Of a stretch of DNA of 23,501 nt, positions 6,566 to 18,500 are shown piece after piece. The notes under the pieces are model-generated. The model searched no databases. It was not told the origin of the DNA and was given only the letters and a program-made list of their open reading frames with translations. The stretch's first letter is position 1, and the number at the start of each line of letters is the position of its first letter. The stretch covers positions 1-23,501 of the IMG/VR virus record IMGVR_UViG_3300029319_000528; one strand, 5' to 3'. Origin of the DNA: a virus. Made by a program: the position numbers and the translations under genes.

Positions 6566-9500
6566 ATGGGTAAAAGCACACGCAAAACCCAAACGTTACT
6601 TCCTGCAATATTTCAAACTCCTAAAAATACGGATTTTCTTGAAGCAACACTTGATCAATTGATCGAACCCACTAAAGTACAAAAATTATCACAATTTGTT
6701 GGTAGAACAACTGAAGCAAACTACAAAATTGATGACGGATATGTACCGGAACTTTCAGAAGATAGGAAAAACTATCAATTGGAACCAGCAACAGTTTATA
6801 AGTCTGATGGCCAGACTGTGGATTTTGCTGTACCATACATTGATCTAATCAATGAAATAAATGCAAGTGGTGGAAATTATTCTAAACATGATAGAATGCT
6901 ATCAAATCAAACATACTCTTACGCACCGCCAATTGATGCTGACAAATTTGTAAATTATAGAGAATACTATTGGATGCCTTTGGGCCTATCCCCGATTAGA
7001 TTATCACCAGGCACACCTGGAGCTAGAGTTGGATTCGATGTGGTAAACAATGCCGCCGGAGGATATCAGTTCAGTCATAAGTCCATAAGCAATCCAGACA
7101 TTATTGTATACAAAGGCAACACGTATGATTTTAAAATAAATGCTTACGGACATCCGTTTTGGATCAAATCACAGTATGGCACAGGCACAGACTTTGCAAT
7201 TAGCACCGAATTAGTGACCAACAATGGAGCACAAGAAGGCACAGTCACTTTAAAAGTGCCGGCCAGTGATTCCAGCACAAACCATCCAAACGTATTATAC
7301 TATCAGTGCCAAAATCATATTGCAATGAAAGGCCGAATAATAATACGTGACCTTGCAGATGAGTTATTTGACGTAGAAGAAAATTTAATAGGAGCAACTG
7401 CATTTACAGACTACACTGGATTAGTAGCATCAAACGGGCAAGTTGTTACATTATCAACAGATGTAAGTGAAACACATCAAAATAAAACTTACTACATTGA
7501 AGGAGTTGGCACCGACATAGATTTAATTCCTGAAACTGAAATACGCACATATGGTGATTGGGCACAAGAACTAGGTGCTATATGGGACGAAGACGGTCTA
7601 GAGGGTTGGGACACCACGGGGTTCGATAATTCAACTGGACAATTAGTTAAGACAGATTATTTCACAATATCTAGACAATCGCCTGATAGAAATGCTTGGT
7701 CAAGATCAAACAGATGGTTTCACAAAAGCGTGATAGAGGAGTCGAACAAACGTAACAATTATGCAGTAAATTTAAAAGAAGCTGATAGAGCAAAAAGGCC
7801 AATTATTGAGTTTCAGTCAGGATTGAACCTTTATAATCATGGAACTTCGCACAGGGTGATAGATGTGCTTGACACAACCACAACTGATGCTTTAAGTCTT
7901 GTGGCAGGTACGTCAGGATTTATAGCAGATACCACACTGTTACGTGAAGGTGACAAAGTTGTGTTTACGGCTGATCCTGTTGAAAATAATAAAATTTTCA
8001 CTGTAAGATATCTTGCCTTAGATTCATCTACTGCTGTTGAAAACATAGACAATGTACAACGTATTCATCTACAACTGGAAGATGATTCAACAGTGATTGC
8101 AGATGGAACCGCAGTTGTTGCAAAAAGAGGCAACGCTAACAAAGGACAAACTTATTACTACACAAGGTCGACTGGTGAATGGACAAAGGCACAGCAAAAA
8201 ACAGGAGTCAATCAAGCTCCATTGTTTGATGTGTTTAACACATCGGGTATTTCAATTGGAAATCTAGATACCTACGTGTCTACAAACTTTACAGGAAATA
8301 CTGTGTTTGCGATTAACACAGATGAGCAAGGCACTGCTGATACTGTTTATGGACAAAACGTATTGTATTCCCGTTTAGGTCTACTATCAGATATACAAGT
8401 AAAAGATTCTTATAATGACAGCACATTTTCATATGTATCTGGAAGTGCAACAGTTACAGAAGATGTCAAACAACATTTTATGAGACGCACCAACAGACTT
8501 GGAGAGCACACTTATATCACAAACTATGCAAAATCTGGCACAGCTGTAAAACAGAGAGTGGTACAACAATACACTGCTGATAAAAATCAAACAGATTATG
8601 AAGTATCTTCTTTTGCTAAACCATCTGATTTGTCAGATTTAAATGTGCAAGTTTATGTAAATGGCATTAAAACAACTGAATTTTCCACTGTGTCTGGAAC
8701 TGACAGTAAATTATTTGTGAGGCTTGACACTGCGTCAGCACAAGATGATATTGTTACAATTAAGTCACATAGTACCACAGGCACTAGAACATCACAAGGT
8801 TATTATGAAGTGGCAGTGGCAGCTGAGAAAAATCCACTTAATGAAAGCATTTCTTTATTCACAGTTGGGGATATTAAAGAACATTATGTATCTGCACTTA
8901 ATAATCTTGACACAGTGACAGGAACACAAATAGGATCAAATAATACAAAAGACTTGCCCGCTGTATTTGAAAACGGCACAACCATTTTACAACATGAAGG
9001 AAGTTTTCCATTGGCATCTTTATTTGCTAGAGACAATGATGTTAATTTAGTAGACGCTTGGAGACAAACTGGATCCCATTATGAACAGTTCAAAGCAAAC
9101 ATTTTAAGACAAAGTGAAAAATTAGTTAGTGGGGATATAGCACGTGACAACCTTGATGCAATTTTGGAAGTTATTAATGCAAACAAAAATAGTGCCATGG
9201 CATATTACGACTCAGACATGTTGGCATATGGAACAGACAAGACCCAATTAAAATACACAGTTGTAGACAGTAGTGTACAATATTATCCTATAACAACAGA
9301 GTTTGATCTTGATTCACTTTCTACAAAAGCAATTTATGTGTACGTAAATGATGTACAACTTATACACGGAAAAGATTATAACTTTGTAGGTGTTGATGAC
9401 AGTGCAAATTTCACAGGTATAGAAGTAATGGCATCTTTAGCAAAAGATGATGTAATTAAAATAGAAGAATATGTTTCTACAGATGGAAACTTTGTGCCTC

Positions 9501-12500
9501 CTACTCCAGCCAAATTAGGATTAGCACCAGCATATGAACCAACTTTAAGTTTCGACAACACTTACCAAGCAGATGACAGTACAACAAATGGGGTCAAAGT
9601 ATTGCTTGGTCATGATGGAAGTAAAATGATTGCATTTAATGACTTTCGTGATGAGATAATGCTTGAATTTGAAAAAAGGATCTATAATAACATTAAAGTC
9701 AACCATGATGTAAGTATGTCAGATATCGCATTTGGTAGATTTAAAACAAATGAATATACTAGAACAGAATTGCTTAATATTTTTGCTAGGGACTTTTACT
9801 ATTGGTCAGGAGTAAATGGTGTAGACTACACAACCAATGACGTGTACACTGGAGAAAATGCATTCACATGGAACTATACTGATTTTTCCAAAACAATTAA
9901 CAGATCAACTGACACAGATCCACTACCTGGCCACTGGCGTGGAGCATATTTAGAATATTATGGCACGACATCTCCACACACTAAACCTTGGGAGATGTTT
10001 GATTTTTCAGTCAAACCTTCTTGGTGGGATGATGAATATGGACCTGCACCTTACACCGCTGGAAATGCTACTCTTTGGGATCACGTCAAACGCGGTCAAA
10101 TTGCAAGAGGCTCTAGAGCTGGAACATATGAAAGATATGCAAGACCTGACATATACACAGCCATACCAGTAAACGATAATGGGGATTTGCTAGATCCAGG
10201 GACTGCTGGATTACTGGCTGATGACACAGTCAATTCTTTAAACAAAACAAAAAATTGGATATATGGCGATCTAGGGCCTGCTGAACATGCTTGGCGATTT
10301 AGTTCATCATGGCGATTTGCAGAACAAATAGCACACTTTCTTTCACATCCTGTAAAGTATGCAGGATTATTTTTTGATGTATCAAGGCAGTCTAAGAATA
10401 TTATTAATCATACAGTGTATGACGGGAAATATCGAACTTCACCAAACAATTTTACATTACCTGGTACGGATCAAACAGCAGGTTATATTAATATTATTGC
10501 TGATTATCTAAAAGGCACAGGGGTTGATGTGATAAACGCATTGAAAGTAAGACTTGATAACCTTAGTGTGCAATTAGTTTACAAGATGGCAGGTTACACT
10601 AACAAAGATAATTTAGAAGTAAAATTAGGATCTAGTTCTCCGTTAAGTTCAAGTCAATCTGTTTTCGCGCCTAAAGAAAACTATGATCTTGTTGTTCACA
10701 AATCAGCACCATCATCTGTTGTTAATTATTCGGGTGTAATTGTAGAAAAGTCAACCAATGGATATAAAGTAAGCGGATATTCAAACTTCGATAGAGCTTT
10801 CACTATCTTTCCTGCTATTGTTAATAATGATTATGCCGACATTGCTGTTGGGCAAACCACAGAAAGTTTCACAGAATGGCAAGGTGGAGGATTTTATAAT
10901 ATTGGTTCGATCGTGCGGAATGAGGGCAAATATTATAGAGCTAAAAAGGCAATTTCTTCATCGCAAACATTTGTAGAAGGAAACTGGGATCTAATTGGTT
11001 CAGCATTACCTTTAAAAGGGGGAACAAAAGTAAGAAAATACAAGTCATACAGTCCAGTTGCGGCCACAGTGCCTTATGGTACAGAATATCGGACAGTGCA
11101 GGATCTAGCAAATTTTATCTACGGCTATGAAAAACATTTACAAGGTAAAGGTTTTGTGTTTGATGAATTTTCTACCGATCTAAATTTAACAATGGATTGG
11201 GATCTTTCAGCAAAAGAAATATTGTTCTGGACAACACAAAATTGGGCCAATGGATCTGTGCTGTCTGTTTCTCCGGCTTCCAGTGTATTAAAACACACCA
11301 AGAAAGACTCTATAGGAGATGATCTTGTACAAGGAGATAAGTTTTATACTGTGTTACAGCAAGATGGCCTACCTATACAACCAAAAAATCTGCGTGTAAG
11401 AAGAACAGATGGAGAGTTTATAATTGAAACCAATCCTGCTGAAGATGGAATATACAATGCTGATATTAGACCTGTACAGAAAGAACATTTACTAATTTTA
11501 GATAATGAAACATCGTTTAAAGATGTAATTTATGATCGAATACTTGGTACAAGACAAGTTCGACTAAAACTTGTAGGATTCAAAACTGCAGATTGGCAAG
11601 GTGATTTATATGCTCCAGGATTTATTATAGACAGAGCACTAGTGAAAGATTGGACTGAATACACTGATTACAAAATCGGAGATGTGGTAAGTTATCAAGG
11701 AAATACATATGCCGCCACAGTAAATCATGCATCGACCAACACATTTGATCCAAGTAAATTTGTTAATAAACCTACGCCGACTAATGATATTTTAAACAAC
11801 CTTGATAACAAGGCAGAATCTTTCCGCGATTTTTATAGTTTAGACACTGAAAACTTTGACGCGGAACAGCAAAGATACGCTCAACATTTGATAGGATATC
11901 AAAAAAGAGATTATCTTGTCAATTTAGGATTTGAAGAACAGACACAGTATAAATTGTATCAAGGATTTATCAAAGATAAAGGCACTAGTAAAGTTGTTGA
12001 TAGATTTAGGTTACCTAATCAGAAAGGACAAAGTAAAACATTCGATCTTTTTGAAGAATGGATGTTCCGTGTTGGTGAGTACGGCGGCCATAGAACACTA
12101 ACACAATTTGCCTATCCTGTGAGTGACAGCACGCACAAGGAATTGCAGTATGTGTATGAACTTACTGCATCAACAAAAGATGATACTGAAACTGTTATAA
12201 ATGTTGCGGACACTGAATTAAACAAAAGGCCATACAATTTGCCTTCGACAAAATTTGGCACATACACCTATGATAGTTCAAACTATCCTGCAAGTATTTT
12301 AAAACTTGGCACAGCAGGATACCCACAAACAGAACAAGTAGATTTTACTGTATGGGCAATAGATGATTTGTTTAATTTAGATGTATCAACTTTTGAAGAA
12401 GGCACATTAATTTGGGTAGCAAATACAGCCTCTGGTAGTTGGGACGTGTTACGAGTTAACACTTTAAAAACCCCTATTTTAGATTACAAACAGTTTGACG

Positions 12501-15500
12501 ACAAAGTACAATTCGAAACTAGAGATCAGCATGGATTAGTTGCTGGTGATATTTTGGCTGTGATGGACTTCAGCGGACAAGCAGAAGGTGTGTACAGATT
12601 AGAAGAGCCTTTTGATAGCACAGACACGTCGACAAAATTTAGTATAACATTTACTGACAGTCTAGACAGTGTTGCCACACAAGGGACTTTGGCAAAACTA
12701 CAATCAGTAAGAATAAATGACTTTGATGATATCAGCACAATTACTCCGCCGAAAGGTTGGCAAGTAGACGATTATGTTTATGTTGATAACAATTATGAAA
12801 CTAATGATGGGTTGTGGCAAGTATACAAACGTGATGCTCTGGGCAATTTCGAAGTGCAAGGATCTTTAACTTTGAATTCAGACTTATCGGATGCAAAAGC
12901 TGATGATGAAAACTTTGGTCATGATCTAACTTTATCCAATGACGGCAAATGGATGGCTGTTGGGTCACCAAATAAAAACAGGGTGCTAATTTACAACAGG
13001 CCAACCCTTAATGAAGCAATCATAAACTATCAACAATTAACACCAGACTTGGCTAACAGTGCCGCTGATGACCTTTTTGGAAACGCAGTTGACATTAGTA
13101 CAGACGGAACCACACTATTGATTGGTTGTCCACAGACAAGTGATATTGTTAAAATGACATCGGTATCACTAGATAGCACTAGAACTTTGTCTAGAGGCAC
13201 AGACGTTACAGGCGCAGTCACAGGAGCGACAGGAAAAATTCTGAGATATGAAGAAGGAGAGTCACAGGATGTGTTCCATATTAAAGTTACAGCAGGAACA
13301 GATTTTGCAGATTCTGCTTTAAATGCATTTGATTCATCATCAGTGACTGTTGTCGATGCAATCACTGATGGAGATAGAACAAATCAAGGAACGGTGTATG
13401 TGGTAACAAGAAATGTTGACCAGTTGTATGCAACCAGAGAAAATATTGTATCTCCAGTGTTAGCACAGGGCGAAAAATTTGGACATGCTGTGGCGATCAG
13501 TGAAAACAGTGAATGGATAGCAGTTGGAGCTCCTGGAGGCCCTAATGATTCTACTTTTGCAAACAGAGGATCAGTATATGTGTATAGACAAATTCAAGAC
13601 AGCAGTTCTGCTAGTGCAAGTTACATTTATCAACAAACTTTAACTCCAGGCGATGATGAAGAAGAAAAAGATGATTCTGCTAACCAAGAACAACAATTTG
13701 GTGATGTGGTTAAAATTAGTGGCGATGGCAACACAATAGTTGTTGGAGCAAAACTGCATGATGACTCTAGTGTTACAGATGCTGGTCGAGTATATGTGTT
13801 TAGAAAACTAAATGATACATTTGTAAAAGTTGAAGAGTTCGGACCAACTGTTGCAAGAAATGAAACAAGGTTTGGTGAAGCAATAGATATTAGTGCTGAT
13901 GGTGGAGATTTATTGATAGGTAGTCCAAGGGAAAAAGACACAGTGTCGGAAGAAGGAATTGTTTATCATTATACAAATAATGTATCTAATCATGTTGCTG
14001 ACGGTTCTACCACTGCTTTTGTCCCTTCTTTTACAGTAGACAAGTACACTAGATTGTATGTCTCGTCTGATGTTAATCAATATAAGTTTGACGATTCATC
14101 AACAACACTGTCTTATCATGTAAACGAAAGCACAAACACAGTGACATTGTCAAGTGCTCCTGCTCTTAATGAAAAAATTGTAATTCAGCAATACAAGTTC
14201 CAATCAAAAATTAAAGGCAGTCCAGTAGAAGTAGGTGCAAGATTTGGATCACAGATTGCTGTTTATAATGATCAGTTGGCTGTGTATTCATCTAGTGGAT
14301 TAACAACACGCAAAACAACATTTGATAAATTTAGATTAGACAGTTCTTCGACTGCACGTAATGAGACAACTTTCGATAACAAGGGAACCACATTCTCAAG
14401 TGATGTGCAAGATACTGGCAACGTACAGATGTTTAAAAAATACAGTGACACATTTATACACAATGAAACATTAACAAATAATTCAGCGGCATCTAACGAT
14501 AGTTTCGGTGAGGCACTTGCTGTATCAGACAGATACGTATATGTGGCAGCTCCAGATAGAGAAATTTTGGTTAACAATGATAGTTCAACCAGAGAAAATG
14601 CTGGTGAAGTATTCATTTATGAAAAAACTGGCACAATAGATTATTGGAATGTAGATGTAAAACAGCCTAATTTAGTAAATCCATTTTTATTACGTAAAAG
14701 TTTTTTATACACAAGAGGCAACAACACCCTTGTACAAGACATGCCAAGAATAGATCCTGTGAAAGATTTATTGTTTACAGATGTTGAACAAAACATAAAA
14801 TTCAAAGTGCCTTTTGACCCTGCAGATTATAATTCTTGGAACGATGAACATGTGGGAGAAGTTTGGTTAGACACTACACAACTAAAATTTTTATGGTATG
14901 AGCAAGGAGATTATAATTACAAACTTAAAAACTGGGGCAAGGTACATCCGTCTGCCACAGTGTCTGTCAAAGAATGGGTAAAAAGTTTGTTGACCCCAAC
15001 ACAATGGAACGCTCAATCAAGCACATCAGAAGGACAACAAGAAGGATTTACTGGTACAGCAAATGATGTTTTTGCAACACAACAGGTATTCGACGACAGG
15101 ACAAATGGTTTTGAAACTTATTACTATTACTGGGTAGAAGAATCAACAACTTTACCAAACGTAGACACAAGATCACTCACTACATCGCAAATAGCAAATG
15201 CAATTCGCGACCCAAAAAGTTTTGCAGAAAACTATTCAGCTGTGGTTGGACAAGATGCCATATTATTATCAATACAGCCAAGTGTTTTAACAAATAAAAA
15301 TCTTGCTTTTCATATCGAAAATACAACAGATGTTGATTTTATTGAGCCGCATGTAGAATATCAACTGGTTGCAGAAGGTGATGATGACATTACTATTAAT
15401 GCAGATTTAGTTGCGAAAATGGAAGACTCATTTATAGGATTCGATAAGTTTGGAAGATCAGTGCCAGACCTAACTTTCCCAGATGACATGAGATATGGCC

Positions 15501-18500
15501 TTGAGAACCGTCCAAGACAGACTATGTTCAAGGACAGAATAGGAGCTTTGAAAGGCATAGTAGAGTTTGCTAATGATAGATTACTTGATCAACCATATGC
15601 CACTCAAGTTGACCTTACATTGTTCAATCAAAAAGATCCTATACCTAATATACTTTTGGGTGAGTATGATAGGGCAGTTGATACAGAAATAGACATAGAA
15701 TACATTAACACAGAAACTTTATCAGCAGGATTTAAAGTTTTAGTAGAATTTGATTCACTTGCCGAAGGCTGGGTAATTTATGAATATGATGGGGCAACAT
15801 TCAGTAGAGTAAGAACACAAACATACGACACTACTAGATATTGGTCACTTGCTGATTATTATGTGACAGGATATTCGGCTTCAACAGTGCCAGATATAAT
15901 AGTTGCTGATGAAAAAGGCAAAAAGGAATTGGCCGCTCCAACCGCAGGCACAGTGGTCAAAGTAAGATCAAGTTACAATGGCAAATTTAGACTATATGTG
16001 AAGACAGCACAAGGATATGATGTTGTAGGAATAGGTGATGGCACAATCCAGTTGTCCACTGGAATATATGATCTAGCAAGTGTTAATGCAGGATTTGGTG
16101 GAGATGCATATGATACAAAAGTTTATGATGAAGAAGCAGTGCAGGAACTACGAAATATTTTACAGGGCATACAAAACTTCAATCAAAGTTCTGAATTTAA
16201 CTACAATGAGTTATTCTTTACAGCAGTAAAAATAGCATTAGAACAAGATTCAGGAGTAGATTGGGTCGTTAAATCTTCGTTCCTGAAGAAAAACAATATT
16301 ATTGAGTCGATGCCTATTGGCACTGAATTTGAATTGGATAATTCAGACAATGTAACGAAATATTTCAACGAAGTTTTACCTTTTGCTACAAAAGTCAGAG
16401 ACGATGTTAACAAATATGGCATACTCGACACTAATGAAGGTGACTTCACAGACTTTGATAATCAAACATATTGGGACACTACTAAACGTGAATATATAAA
16501 TCCAGAAGTCTTCCCAGGCGATTCGACTTATTATGATGTGTATGAGAATTACCCACACAAATTTTATTCTGACAACTACAAGTATTCAATTGCTTCAATA
16601 GTGGTTGACGATGGTGGTGCTGGGTATACAACTCCGCCAGACGTTAGCGTTGCAGGAGGCGGCGGAAGTGGCACAGTTGCAAAAGCAGTTGTCATCGATG
16701 GCGTTGTATCATCAATCCAAGTAACCACAGTAGGCACTGGATACATAGAAACACCAACAGTGGTCATTAATGGTGGTGGTGGAGCTGTAACAACAGAAGC
16801 AAAAGCACATGCGGTGTTATCTAATTCTAAAATAAGAAAACTTAACGAAACAATTAAGTTTGACAGAATAGCTTCCAATCATGGCTTGGCGGGAGGCCCA
16901 GCAAGTATTAAGACATGGACAAAAGACACTGTGTATTCTAAAGGTGACAACATTAGATTTGGAAATGAAATATATCGTGTGCAAAATAGTTTCAAATCAG
17001 GAGCAACATTTGATGCTGATGTGCTACAGGATGACTCCACAGTATCTGGTGACAGTAGCACGGTAGGAAGTCTTAATCCTCTTGTATTATGGAACGCGGC
17101 TGACAGAATACATGCATACTATTCTCCGACAACAGGTATGCCTGGACTAATAGGTGATGGTTCAACAGTTATTAATGCGTATGCACAATTGATGACAGGA
17201 TTAGAATACAAAGGAGTTAGGATTCAATCGCCAACGTTCTCAACAGGTGAAGGTTATGACCAATCAAACTATGACATGACCAATTATGATAAAAACACTA
17301 GTGATCCAGATCTTACAGCAGAAGATCTTACTGATCTTGATACAGTGATTGATTCAAAAACATTCACAACAAGTTTAGGCACGAGAGCAGAGGATATTAA
17401 TGTTGTTGGTGATGCATTCATTTCTGAATATTCGGCAAACGGGCCTGAAGAATTATTACCTGGCGGTGTGTATGATACTATGGATATGAAAATATTCACA
17501 AGGACTACGGACGGAGCAAGTATAATACAAAAAAGGAACCATTATGGTGATGGATCAACATCTACATTTAGTATTCCAGAGCCAAAAGCGGTAGATGGCG
17601 TACGGGTGTTTATAAATGATCAGTTCAAATTACAAACAACAGATTACACCATCGATTATAAAAATAAAACAATTACATTCACATCTGTACCGCCTCTTAA
17701 TTCATTTATAAAAATAGTTTGTTTCCAAGTGTCGACTGACAATTTACTTGCAAACATTACACGTGAAGGCGATGGCTCAACAGTTGCATTCAACATAAAT
17801 GTAACACACAATTTAATAAAACAAACTTACGTGTTAGTCAATGGAGTAAAAACAGCAATTACCCTGTCACGTGAAGTTGGTAAACAAACCAGCACAGTAA
17901 CATTCAGCACAGCGCCGGCTGACGATGCTGTGATTGATATGTACTTCTTTGACCTAGACACAAGTACAAAAGCATTTTCGGAAGTTGAAACAACAGAGTA
18001 CACTGTGGCCACTGACTCTTCCGAAACTACCCTAAGTTTAACAACACTGCCTAGTTCTTTTGGTCCTTTCCACCATAAAGTTATTGTTGAAGGAGTTGCA
18101 GGCACAACAAGCACAAATAGGTACAGACTTAAACCACCACAGGTAAAATATTATACAGGTGATGGTACAACTGTTATTTTCTTAGTGCCGGATGAACCAC
18201 AAGACAGCGAATTGGCAACTGTGGCAAATACAGAAGTGTATTTGAATGGAGTCAAACAATCTCCAGCAACATACCAGTTGGAAACTACCGCAGAACTAAA
18301 AAGTCAAATAAATTTTTCAACAGCACCAGCATCAGGTGATGCAATAGCTATTGTGATGAAAGTGGGGATGGATTACACTGTCAATGAGCAAGGGCAATTA
18401 AGATTATACAACAATTGGCCAGATGGTAGCACAATACACAATGAAAAAATATTTGTTACAACCTTTAATAATCATGATCAAATGGGTATGCGTACACAGG

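Noticed and set aside
16495-16502. TATAAATC inside the giant gene as a late promoter
   Set aside because: One mismatch, and it lies within coding sequence with no downstream start nearby; expected by chance in AT-rich DNA. The same applies to TATAAATG at 21604-21611.
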